DNA from: Oleimicrobium sp037445575
GTDB lineage: Bacteria > Zhuqueibacterota > Zhuqueibacteria > JANLFK01 > Oleimicrobiaceae
Direction of reading: 5' to 3'
NCBI GenBank assembly: GCA_037445575.1
Contig: JBBIKH010000109.1
Location: 1 to 11,568 of the forward strand
Length of the DNA: 11,568 nt
The stretch's first letter is position 1. Each line of letters begins with the position of its first letter. Positions 1-6,950 of the stretch are shown here, one piece after another. The notes under the pieces are model-generated. The model did no database searches, was not told the DNA's origin, and saw only the letters and a list, made by a program, of their open reading frames with translations. The position numbers and the translations under genes are program-made.

Positions 1-210
1 GTGTGGACGCGCGACCGCTTCAAGATCGCAGAGGCCAAGCGCCTGTTCCATGTCGGCAACCTTTACATCAACCGCAAGTGCACAGGAGCCCTGGTCGGAG
101 GGCACCCCTTCGGCGGCTTCAATATGAGCGGTACCGATTCCAAGGCAGGCGGCCGCGACTATTTGCTGCTTTTCCTGCAGGCCAAGTCCATTTCCGAGAA
201 GCTGGGGTAG
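1..210 (+). CDS. Aldehyde dehydrogenase C-terminus, probably 1-pyrroline-5-carboxylate dehydrogenase (5' partial)
   Basis: Only the last 69 codons are in the window; the frame is open to the left edge, so the GTG at position 1 is an internal codon. The residues NLYINR, TGALVG, HPFGGFNMSG and SKAGG followed by DYLL match the C-terminal segment of the aldehyde dehydrogenase superfamily. The SKAGG-x-DYLLLFLQ ending is typical of L-glutamate gamma-semialdehyde (1-pyrroline-5-carboxylate) dehydrogenases, which make glutamate in the cytoplasm using NAD in proline and arginine breakdown. The catalytic Cys and Glu lie upstream and cannot be checked. The next gene starts about 37 bases downstream on the same strand, so the two are probably co-transcribed. 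The superfamily call is firm; the substrate call is likely but rests on the tail alone. Confidence 0.85.
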   Translation: MWTRDRFKIAEAKRLFHVGNLYINRKCTGALVGGHPFGGFNMSGTDSKAGGRDYLLLFLQAKSISEKLG

Positions 211-247
211 AGGCAGGGTGCGGGGAGGCAGCGCACAACGGCCGACG

Positions 248-1303
248 ATGCGCGCGGTGGTGCTGGAGGGACCGGGGCGGGCGAGCGTCAAGGAACTGCC
301 CAGGCCCGCTCCTGGTCCCGGCCAGGTGCTCATCAAAGTCATGGCGTGCGGCTTATGCGGCACCGACGTCCACCTCTACCGCGGCGCCTACCTGGGCACC
401 TATCCCTTAACACCCGGCCATGAGGCCAGCGGTCTGGTGGAGGAGGTGGGCCAGGGCGTGGCCGAATTTGCGCCGGGCGACCGCGTGGCGCTGGAGCCCA
501 ATATCTCCTGCGGCACCTGCCGCTTCTGCCTGAGCAACGAGGAGAACTTTTGTCTGCGCTGGTCGGCGGTTGGTGTAACCAGGCCAGGGGCCTTTGCCGA
601 GTACGTGGTCGCACCTGCGGCTAACTGCTTTCCTATCGGTGACCTCACGTTCGAGCAGGCTGCTTTCATGGAACCGCTGTCCTGCATCTTGCACGGGCTG
701 GAGCAGGTGACTGTAGTGGCCGGCGACCAGGTCCTTCTGTTCGGCGCAGGGCCAATCGGCCTCATGCTGCTGCAGGTGGCGACCTGCATGGGTGCTACCG
801 CGGTCACCGTGGTGGAGCGCACGGAGAGACGCCGGCAGATGGCATCCGCCTTGGGCGCGCGAACTGCGCCGGCGGTCACAGAGGAACTGACAGCTATGGC
901 CGCCGCGGACGCCTTTGACTTGGTCATCGAGGCCACGGGCGACCCGGCCATGGTACCGGTGGCGATCGACATGGCGCGCAAGGGCGGCCGGGTGCTGCTG
1001 TTCGGTGTGCCGCCGGCCAGCAGCACGGCTACCATTCAGCCTTTTCAGATTTTCCGCAAAGGGCTGCGGGTGGCAAGCTCCTACACCTCGCGCCGCAACT
1101 CTGTGGCCGCCTTGCGCCTTTTGCAATCGGGGCGGCTTCGCACCGCTGAACTGGTGACGCACCGCCTCCGCCTGGAGCACTTCGTCCAGGGTGTCGGCCT
1201 GCTTGAGGATCCCGAGCAGGTGTTGAAGGTCATGTTCTTCCCAGAACAGCGGCCCAAGGAAGGCGGTGAGGGTAGTCAGCGAGAGGGCAGGGGTGAACAA
1301 TGA
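248..1303 (+). CDS. Zinc-dependent medium-chain alcohol/polyol dehydrogenase (threonine/sorbitol dehydrogenase-like)
   Basis: A 351-residue medium-chain dehydrogenase/reductase that would oxidise an alcohol, polyol or amino-alcohol with NAD in the cytoplasm. Counting from ATG 248: catalytic-zinc signature CGLCGTD (Cys37) and GHE (His58, Glu59), structural-zinc cysteines 88, 91, 94 and 102, FMEPLSC (Glu142), and the Rossmann motif GAGPIG at 166-171 with an acidic Glu190 at the end of the second strand, which favours NAD over NADP. Homology begins at this ATG (MRAVVLEGPG). An in-frame GTG at 218 has a nearby AGAGG and would add ten unmatched residues, so it is an alternative start. After the usual end (KVMFF) there is a charged Gly/Glu/Arg tail of about 18 residues. 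The stop overlaps the next start as ATGA (1300-1303), indicating translational coupling. The substrate cannot be read from the sequence. Confidence 0.9.
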   Translation: MRAVVLEGPGRASVKELPRPAPGPGQVLIKVMACGLCGTDVHLYRGAYLGTYPLTPGHEASGLVEEVGQGVAEFAPGDRVALEPNISCGTCRFCLSNEENFCLRWSAVGVTRPGAFAEYVVAPAANCFPIGDLTFEQAAFMEPLSCILHGLEQVTVVAGDQVLLFGAGPIGLMLLQVATCMGATAVTVVERTERRRQMASALGARTAPAVTEELTAMAAADAFDLVIEATGDPAMVPVAIDMARKGGRVLLFGVPPASSTATIQPFQIFRKGLRVASSYTSRRNSVAALRLLQSGRLRTAELVTHRLRLEHFVQGVGLLEDPEQVLKVMFFPEQRPKEGGEGSQREGRGEQ

Positions 1304-3678
1304 GAGGTAGGAACATGGCAAGGTCGACCGCACAGACATCATCTCGCGTCGAGGAGATAGCGCTCAAGGAGAGCGGGCAGGAGCTCCGCTATCCGCCCAC
1401 GGAAAAGATCGGCGTCATTGTCGTGCCCAACTTTCCCAGCTTGGGGCGCGTGGCAGCGTTGCGTTTCTTGGAGTGGGCGCAGGCCAACCCAGGGGGCGTG
1501 GTCTCATTGCCCACCGGCAAGACGCCGGAGTACTTTATCAAGCACGTGACGCGCTATCTCAGCACCTGGAATCGCCCGGAGACGCAGCGGGACCTGGAGG
1601 CCGGTGGCGTCGACCCAAGCAAGATGCCGGACATGGGCAGCTTGCACTTTGTGCAGATCGACGAGTTCTACCCCATCAATCCCAGTCAGCACAACAGCTT
1701 TTTCTACTACGTCAACAAGTTCTATCTGGGGCAGTTCGGCTTTGACAAGCGCAAGGCGCTGCTCATCAACTGTGCCGAGATCGGCCTGCCCGAGGGTTAC
1801 GACCTGGACGACGTGTGGCCTGACGGCGAGGTGGACCTGTCCCTGCGCTACCGCCACCCGCGTACCCACCTGGAACGCCTGCAACAGAGGGTCCTCGCGG
1901 CCGTGGACCAATGGTGTAGCGAGTACGAGGACCGCATCCGCGCCTTAGGCGGCATCGGCTTTTTCTTGGGCGGCATCGGTCCCGACGGCCACATCGCCTT
2001 CAATGTGCGCGGCTCTGATCATCACAGCACAACGCGTCTCACGCCCACCAACTATGAGACACAAGCAGCAGCGGCGACCGATCTCGGCGGCATCGAGGTG
2101 GCGCGCAAGAGGCTTGCGCTCACCATAGGGCTGGCCACCATCACCCACAATCCCGCCTGCACCGCCATCATCATGGCCGCGGGCGAGGCCAAGGCGCGGG
2201 TGGTCCGGGACGCCGTGTGCGAGGACCCGCACATTGACTTTCCCGCCACCGCTTTGCACAAACTCCCCAACGCGCGCTTTCTTGTCACTCGCGGCGCCGC
2301 CTCCCTGCTCCCTGAGCGGACGTACCAGGCTTTTCTGAAAGCTGAGGAGGTGCCAGCCGAGACGGTGGCGCGCGTGGTCATCGACTTGGCCCTGGCGCGC
2401 CGCCGCAGGGTGCTGGACCTCACCCAGGCGGACTTTGCCGCCCACCGCATGGGCGCCGCCCTGCTCAGCCGCCTGGGGGCGACTGCCGAGTCTGTGACCC
2501 AGCGGGTGCACGAGGAGCTGCTCGCAAAGCTGGAACGGGGCATTACCCCTCGCAGCCACACCACCTTCTTGCACACCGCCCCGCACCATGACGACATTAT
2601 GTTGGGCTACTTCCCCTTTGTGGTGCGCGCCATCCGCGATGCCTCCAACTCCCACACTTTCACCTACATGACCTCAGGCTTTACCGCGGTGACTAACTCC
2701 TACGCGCTGAGCCAGGTAGAGAATCTGCGCGCCTTCCTGCGCAAGCCCGACTTTCGCGCCCTGGTGACCCAAGGCTACTTCCGCCCCTCCGATATCCAGG
2801 CCCGCAACCGCGACGTATGGCAATACCTGGACGGCGTGGCTGCCGACCGGTTGGTGATGAAGCAGGAGGGCGAAGCCCGCCGCTTTCTGCGCAACATGGT
2901 GGAGGTCTTCGAGGAGGAGGATCCCGAGAACCTGGAGCATCGGCTGGAGGAGCTGGCCAACTACTTCCGCACCCAGTACGCCGGCAAGCGCGACCTGCCT
3001 TATATCCAGCAGCTCAAGGGGATGATCAGGGAGTGGGAGGCCGATTGCCTCTGGGGCTACCTGGGCTTTGACGCCAGCTCAGTGGTGCACCTGCGGCTCG
3101 GCTTCTACAAGGGCGAGATCTTTACGGAGGAGCCGACCCTGGAGCGCGATGTGCCTCCCATCCTCCGCCTGCTGCATCGCGTCAAGCCGGATGTGGTCAC
3201 CGTGGCCCTGGACCCGGAGGCCAGCGGCCCCGACACTCACTACAAGGTGCTGCAGGCGGTGGCAGAGGCTCTGCGTCGCTACCAGGCGCAGAGCGGCCGC
3301 TCCGACATCCAAGTGATCGGCTACCGCAATGTCTGGTACCGCTTTCACCCGGCGGAGGCCAACATTTATGTGCCTGTGTCGCTCAACATGTTCGCGCTGC
3401 TGCAGAGCGCCTTTAGCAACGCCTTCGTGTCGCAAAAGGCCGCCTCTTTCCCGAGCCACGAGTACGCGGGCCCCTTTTCCGGGCTGGCACAACAGATTCA
3501 GGTGGAGCAGTACCAGATGCTCAAGACCTGTCTGGGCCGTCGCTTTTTCAACGACCATCCCAGCCCCCTCATTCGCGGCACACGCGGTTTTGTGTTCCTG
3601 AAGCAGATGACGCTGGAGGAGTTTTACGGCCAGGCGCGCGCGCTGCAGCGTTCAACCGAGGAGGACCTGCGCCCTTGA
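1300..3678 (+). CDS. Fusion of NagB-like glucosamine-6-phosphate deaminase and PIG-L/LmbE-family deacetylase
   Basis: A 792-residue cytoplasmic protein (no signal peptide) with two catalytic domains. Residues about 35-345 are NagB-like: PTGKTP (71-76) for phosphate binding, IDEFYP (120-125), GGIGPDGHIAFN (224-235) with Asp229 and His231, and GEAKA later. Residues about 420-690 resemble PIG-L/LmbE zinc-dependent N-deacetylases: HTAPHHDD (425-432) and a distal motif, KPDVVTVALDPE then DTHY (629-648). About 165 residues, largely predicted helix, separate the two PIG-L motifs. NagB turns glucosamine-6-phosphate into fructose-6-phosphate and ammonia; PIG-L enzymes remove acetyl from GlcNAc conjugates, so one chain could do successive steps. 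Oddity: where E. coli NagB has Glu148 (HIAFNE), this protein has Val236. The start at 1300 overlaps the previous stop and has AGGGG six bases upstream; ATG 1315, with AGAGG seven bases upstream, is an alternative that removes five residues. Bacteroidetes encode similar fusions, from memory. Confidence 0.85.
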   Translation: MRGRNMARSTAQTSSRVEEIALKESGQELRYPPTEKIGVIVVPNFPSLGRVAALRFLEWAQANPGGVVSLPTGKTPEYFIKHVTRYLSTWNRPETQRDLEAGGVDPSKMPDMGSLHFVQIDEFYPINPSQHNSFFYYVNKFYLGQFGFDKRKALLINCAEIGLPEGYDLDDVWPDGEVDLSLRYRHPRTHLERLQQRVLAAVDQWCSEYEDRIRALGGIGFFLGGIGPDGHIAFNVRGSDHHSTTRLTPTNYETQAAAATDLGGIEVARKRLALTIGLATITHNPACTAIIMAAGEAKARVVRDAVCEDPHIDFPATALHKLPNARFLVTRGAASLLPERTYQAFLKAEEVPAETVARVVIDLALARRRRVLDLTQADFAAHRMGAALLSRLGATAESVTQRVHEELLAKLERGITPRSHTTFLHTAPHHDDIMLGYFPFVVRAIRDASNSHTFTYMTSGFTAVTNSYALSQVENLRAFLRKPDFRALVTQGYFRPSDIQARNRDVWQYLDGVAADRLVMKQEGEARRFLRNMVEVFEEEDPENLEHRLEELANYFRTQYAGKRDLPYIQQLKGMIREWEADCLWGYLGFDASSVVHLRLGFYKGEIFTEEPTLERDVPPILRLLHRVKPDVVTVALDPEASGPDTHYKVLQAVAEALRRYQAQSGRSDIQVIGYRNVWYRFHPAEANIYVPVSLNMFALLQSAFSNAFVSQKAASFPSHEYAGPFSGLAQQIQVEQYQMLKTCLGRRFFNDHPSPLIRGTRGFVFLKQMTLEEFYGQARALQRSTEEDLRP

Positions 3679-3699
3679 CGCTCGCAATGCGGGCACAGC

Positions 3700-4497
3700 T
3701 CAGCCGCCTCCAAGGCGCTCGCTCAACTGCTCCATGTAGATCCCCTCTACCTCCGCGGACTCGTGGCGCAGGAGCGCGCGCAACTCTTCGCGCACCAGGT
3801 CCCTCTTCTGCTCCAGTTCCGGGTCGCGCAGGGCAGCCCCCTCGTAGGCATCGATCAGCGCCGTCATAAAGCTCTCCGGGTAGCCTGCAGCCCCATGCTT
3901 GCGGTCGTTGAGCGTGAGGGCCGCATCCAGCAGCCAGAAGCAGATCCGCCGCGCCTCCTCCCACTTGCCCGCAGTGCGCAGCATCTGCGCCCGCTGCAGG
4001 ATCAGCTGCGCCGGCACGATCAGCTCGTGCACCGACCAATGCCCGGCCGCGGGCACATCGAACAGATCCCTGATCGCCTCCTCCAGTCGCTCCGCCTCCT
4101 CGCCTTCGCCGAAAAAGGCAGCCACCTCGGGCACCACGAGCGTGATGTTCACCAACGTCTCCACCAGCGCCGCCTTGTCCTCTTTGCGAATGGCCTTGCG
4201 CAGCTCCTGGAGCGACAGGTAGCTCTGCGGGCGATCCACAAACGCCAGGGCAGCTGCCACCTGATGGCGACAGAGGCTGCCGCTCACCGGCGAACAGCTG
4301 CACCGGCCAAAGATCTGTTCCCCCTCTACCACCACTTCCACGCGGCACACCCCATCGGCCTTCACAGTGGCCACCAGGCCGGTGTCGGTGCGCAACCGGC
4401 CCTTCACTCGGCCCCCGAGGAAGTACTTCATCCCCTGCTCGTACTCGCGCGGATCAGACAGCGCCTGGATGTCAAGAGGGGTGATTCTGGTCGGCAT
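3700..4497 (-). CDS. SWIM zinc-finger protein
   Basis: A 265-residue soluble protein without signal peptide or membrane segment. Residues 66-78 carry a SWIM zinc finger, Cys66-x-Cys68-x7-Cys76-x-His78 (CSCSPVSGSLCRH), preceded by the beta-rich stretch (about 28-65) usual before SWIM domains. The rest is mostly charged helix with no recognised domain. SWIM fingers bind DNA or protein and occur beside helicases and in stand-alone bacterial proteins of unknown role; no helicase is seen here, so no specific function is assigned. ATG 4497 is chosen because GGGAG (4506-4510) lies eight bases upstream; GTG 4506 would sit on that site. The gene faces the deaminase/deacetylase fusion with 21 bases between stops and no terminator in between, so the transcripts probably overlap. 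A separate promoter candidate lies at 4532-4561. Confidence 0.75.
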   Translation of the reverse strand: MPTRITPLDIQALSDPREYEQGMKYFLGGRVKGRLRTDTGLVATVKADGVCRVEVVVEGEQIFGRCSCSPVSGSLCRHQVAAALAFVDRPQSYLSLQELRKAIRKEDKAALVETLVNITLVVPEVAAFFGEGEEAERLEEAIRDLFDVPAAGHWSVHELIVPAQLILQRAQMLRTAGKWEEARRICFWLLDAALTLNDRKHGAAGYPESFMTALIDAYEGAALRDPELEQKRDLVREELRALLRHESAEVEGIYMEQLSERLGGG

Positions 4498-4531
4498 TGC
4501 GGTCACTCCCTGCTCGCAGTCTCGTTTGTCT

Positions 4532-4561
4532 CAAATATAACAATGCCGGGAACTTTCGCAA
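4532..4561 (-). promoter_or_regulatory. Bacteroidota-type promoter candidate for the SWIM gene
   Basis: On the minus strand TTG (4561-4559) is followed after 19 bases by TATATTTG (4539-4532). This fits the Bacteroidota primary sigma consensus of a -33 TTG element and a -7 TAnnTTTG element. Transcription would begin near 4525, giving a leader of roughly 28 bases before ATG 4497. It lies downstream of the terminator at 4596-4638, so the SWIM gene seems to be its own unit. This is a sequence match only. Confidence 0.5.
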
Positions 4562-4595
4562 GGAAAATCCGCATCTGCCGCCCTCAGCGACGAGG

Positions 4596-4638
4596 AAAAA
4601 ACAAAGCCGCTGCAGCCAGGTCGGCTACAGCGGCTTTG
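4596..4638 (-). terminator. Rho-independent terminator of the surface-protein cluster
   Basis: The arms 4602-4612 and 4628-4638 form an 11-bp perfect stem (CAAAGCCGCTG with CAGCGGCTTTG). It is extended inward, past one mismatch, by 4 bp (4614-4617 with 4623-4626), around a 5-base loop. On the minus strand it is followed directly by six U (4601-4596). It lies 21 bases after the stop of the 718-residue secreted protein and is the only hairpin in the window with a proper U-tract. Confidence 0.9.
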
Positions 4639-4658
4639 CGTACCGCCTCTACTAGCGC

Positions 4659-6815
4659 CTACCGCAGCAGCGTCATCTTCTTCACAGCGGTAAAGTCACC
4701 CGCAACGATCTTGTAGAAGTACACGCCGCTGGCCATGCCCGAAGCGTCCCAGGTCGCGGCATAGGTGCCCGGCTGGTAGTAGCCGTTCACCAGCGTCACC
4801 ACCCGCTGGCCGAGCATGTTGTAGACCGAAACAGTCACGTTGCCCGGCTTGGCCACCGCGAACTTGACCGTGGTGGTCGGGTTGAACGGGTTCGGGTAGT
4901 TCTGGTGCAGCGCGTACTCCACCGGCACCGTCTGCCCCGTGCCAACCGCGCTCGGCGCACCGAAGAACTTGAGCGCCTCCACCATCGGGTTGGACACATC
5001 GAAGGGGATCCAGTGGTACTTCGCATGCCCAGTGTTCAGCGCCAGCTGGTCGAAGGTCAAGAACACCGTGTGCACGTTGCTGTTGAGCGTGTACAAGCCC
5101 ATTACGTTGTTGGCATCCGCCGAATCGGCAAACAGCACCGCGGACGCCGGGTTGTATGCCGTGATGGCGTCGTTCCAGTTGGCGAAGCCCAGCTCGTAGT
5201 TCGGGTCGTAGTAGAGCTGCAGGCTATCCGCGCAGAACGCCTTGATCTCGGCCACAATGGCGTGGTCAGTAGCGTTCAGCGGGTGGGCAGCCGCGTTGTA
5301 CGGCTGGATGTCGCTGACGATGGTGCCGATCCCGAAGTAGTCGTAGTGGAAATCACCCGCGGCAAAGTTCAGGCCCGCGCCACCGCCGAACTGGTACGCC
5401 CACTCCTGCGATGACCAGAAGTAGCCCTTGGTGCCGCCGCTCTTCTTGGCACCGGTCAGCCACGCCTGCAACTCGTCATCGAGCAGGTAGACAGGTGAAT
5501 AGCCGTCCAGCTGTACGATGTAGTCGTACATCTTGAGCAGGTCCGCCGTGGGCGGGCCGTCAAAGTCGGTCCACCAGGTGTCGTACAGGTACTCAGTACC
5601 CTTCGGGTCATGGAAGTAGTACGGCATGATGAAGGAGGCCGTGAAGCTGTTGTCGTTGTACACCGCCAGCACGTCGTGCTGCTTCACAAAGTAGCCGTAC
5701 GTGCCATGGATCGACTCGGTCTCCAGGCCGTTCTTGTCCTTGGCCCAGAAGTAGTACTCCACCACATCGCCCGGAGCGATGATCCCGGCCGGCACAACGC
5801 CCTCCCAGGTGCCATTCGCATCGGTGCCCTCTACTAGCGTCATCGGGACTGCGGTAAAGGCGCCGCCGTTGACATTGTAGTACAGCTTTGCCTCAGCCAC
5901 GCCCGCCTTGGCCGGGTCCGAGGCATCCTTATCCTCGATGTGCGCGCGCAGCGGACGGGCATCCGCACTCAGCACCGAACCGTAGGGGTCGTAGTCGATG
6001 GTGGGGGGGGTGTTCTCATAGAACTCGACCTCGAGCAGGAAGATCCAGCCGTAGTGGCGGATGTGCCAACCGCCCTTGCCGGAGGTGCCGCCGCCCGCAT
6101 AGTACTTGAGGCCGCGCCACTGCGGCAGGTCCGTCGCATCGCCGCTGGCGGTGCCGAAGTTCTGGTCCGCGGTGCCGAACGGGGCAAAGCAGACGTAGAA
6201 CGGGTCGTGTCCCATGTCCGGCTCAAAGCCCAGCCAGATCATCGGCGTCCAGACCCACTCGTTCCTGACCGCCGTCACCGGGAAGTCGCCCCAGATGATC
6301 TCGCCCAAGGGAGGCTGGCCCCAGGAGCTCCCGCACCAGTTGCCGGTAGTGCAGCCCAGGGGATGGCTCGCCCAGCGTCCTACCCAACCGGCGCCGTCCA
6401 CGCTGTCCTTCGGCCAGGTGCGGATATCCGCTGCCGCCTTGGTCACGAACAGGTTAAAGCCGTCATTGAACTGGCCACTCCACTCATTGGTCTTGATACC
6501 AACCGACTTGAGGTAGTACGCAGCAGTCGGTTCCTCAAAGAACTGCGCCATGGTATCGCCAGGGGCAGCGCCAAAGTTGACCGTCTCGGCAAGTGGTGGC
6601 GCAATGGTATCGATAATGCCGGCGAACTTGCTCAGGGCGCTCGGACTCAGCAGCCGATCCACCGCGCCATTGTTGAGGTCCTTCTTGGTGGCGTAGATGA
6701 TGGCGTCCTCATCCGCGCCCCGGTACGGTTTCAACAAGGTGATGCGGCTATCGCTTGCCAGCACCGCCGAAACCGCAAGGAGGAGAATCGTGGTAACCAC
6801 AAGGGCTCTTTGCAT
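4659..6815 (-). CDS. Secreted protein with Ig-like segment and T9SS type A sorting domain
   Basis: A 718-residue exported protein. Residues 1-20 form a signal peptide (positive start, LLLAVSAVLA, likely cut after Ala20). The C-terminus (about 631-718) is a canonical T9SS type A domain: QNYPNPFNPTT (638-648), VYNMLGQRV (664-672), GVYFYKI and terminal KKMTLLR. It should cross the outer membrane by T9SS and be anchored or released. Residues about 271-378 look like an Ig/fibronectin-like fold (DGVVEYYFWAKD-type region). Residues about 382-620 (DVLAVYND, TADLLKMYDYIVQLDGY, VHTVFLTFDQLAL, MVEALKFFGA) resemble the GATase-like Rossmann fold often placed before sorting domains, but no catalytic triad is evident. 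The first 270 residues are Trp/Gly-rich and unrecognised. ATG 6815 has AGGAGG seven bases upstream; TTG 6821 is a weaker start. A C8 tract lies at 6003-6010. Role unknown; the PorV-like gene is upstream. Confidence 0.85.
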   Translation of the reverse strand: MQRALVVTTILLLAVSAVLASDSRITLLKPYRGADEDAIIYATKKDLNNGAVDRLLSPSALSKFAGIIDTIAPPLAETVNFGAAPGDTMAQFFEEPTAAYYLKSVGIKTNEWSGQFNDGFNLFVTKAAADIRTWPKDSVDGAGWVGRWASHPLGCTTGNWCGSSWGQPPLGEIIWGDFPVTAVRNEWVWTPMIWLGFEPDMGHDPFYVCFAPFGTADQNFGTASGDATDLPQWRGLKYYAGGGTSGKGGWHIRHYGWIFLLEVEFYENTPPTIDYDPYGSVLSADARPLRAHIEDKDASDPAKAGVAEAKLYYNVNGGAFTAVPMTLVEGTDANGTWEGVVPAGIIAPGDVVEYYFWAKDKNGLETESIHGTYGYFVKQHDVLAVYNDNSFTASFIMPYYFHDPKGTEYLYDTWWTDFDGPPTADLLKMYDYIVQLDGYSPVYLLDDELQAWLTGAKKSGGTKGYFWSSQEWAYQFGGGAGLNFAAGDFHYDYFGIGTIVSDIQPYNAAAHPLNATDHAIVAEIKAFCADSLQLYYDPNYELGFANWNDAITAYNPASAVLFADSADANNVMGLYTLNSNVHTVFLTFDQLALNTGHAKYHWIPFDVSNPMVEALKFFGAPSAVGTGQTVPVEYALHQNYPNPFNPTTTVKFAVAKPGNVTVSVYNMLGQRVVTLVNGYYQPGTYAATWDASGMASGVYFYKIVAGDFTAVKKMTLLR

Positions 6816-6822
6816 GTGCAAA

Positions 6823-6828
6823 CCTCCT
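6823..6828 (-). promoter_or_regulatory. Ribosome-binding site fixing the start at 6815
   Basis: AGGAGG on the minus strand ends seven bases before ATG 6815. It supports that start over the in-frame TTG at 6821, which would leave only one base after the site. Confidence 0.85.
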
Positions 6829-6866
6829 CAGTGTGTTGTCGTCCACAGCTTACCTTGCCATCCCCC

Positions 6867-6950
6867 TCAACGTGCGGGCCTCACCTCCTTTCTGCCTTGG
6901 TATGACCGCCAGTTTGGCTCCTGCGCACTCACCTCCTTTCTGCGACTCAT
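6867..6950 (-). CDS. Possible 27-codon leader ORF containing duplicated anti-SD-complementary elements
   Basis: An ATG at 6950 opens a 27-codon frame ending in TGA at 6867-6869, upstream of the 718-residue secreted protein. The peptide contains the pentad RKEVx twice (residues 4-8 and 20-24), because a 16-base DNA element is repeated in frame, 48 bases apart. Its own upstream ribosome site is weak (AGG about eight bases away). I do not recognise it as a known leader peptide. It may be a by-product of the repeated Shine-Dalgarno-like element rather than a gene. Confidence 0.2.
   Translation of the reverse strand: MSRRKEVSAQEPNWRSYQGRKEVRPAR
6880..6895 (-). repeat. 16-base direct repeat, copy 2 (downstream)
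   Basis: On the minus strand this reads GCAGAAAGGAGGTGAG, identical to the copy at 6928-6943. The AGAAAGGAGGTGA core is complementary to the usual 3' end of bacterial 16S rRNA, much longer than an ordinary ribosome site. No sizeable ORF starts within 5-12 bases downstream. Confidence 0.85.
6928..6943 (-). repeat. 16-base direct repeat, copy 1 (upstream)
   Basis: Identical to the element at 6880-6895, start to start 48 bases away (16 codons). Shorter GGAGGT motifs also occur at 7001-7006 and at the true ribosome site (6822-6827), giving four in about 185 bases of leader. Confidence 0.85.

Noticed and set aside
407..1342. Minus-strand open frames of about 200-310 codons opposite the zinc dehydrogenase and the NagB domain (also 1945-2655)
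   Set aside because: The opposing genes show complete catalytic and cofactor motifs; the antisense products show none.
5940..6905. 321-codon + strand frame opposite the 718-residue secreted protein, with similar long frames at 7292-8317 and 10257-11366
   Set aside because: Compositionally shadow-like (Arg/His/Val-rich, no motifs) and antisense to well-supported genes.
6880..6943. The + strand sequence matching the 3' end of 16S rRNA as a fragment of an rRNA gene
   Set aside because: Identity is limited to about 13 bases per copy and no other 16S helix sequence flanks either copy; it is better read as a Shine-Dalgarno-like element on the minus strand.
6880..6943. The pair of 16-base repeats as a minimal CRISPR array
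   Set aside because: Only two short non-palindromic units, a single 32-base spacer, no cas genes, and a simpler explanation as anti-SD complement.
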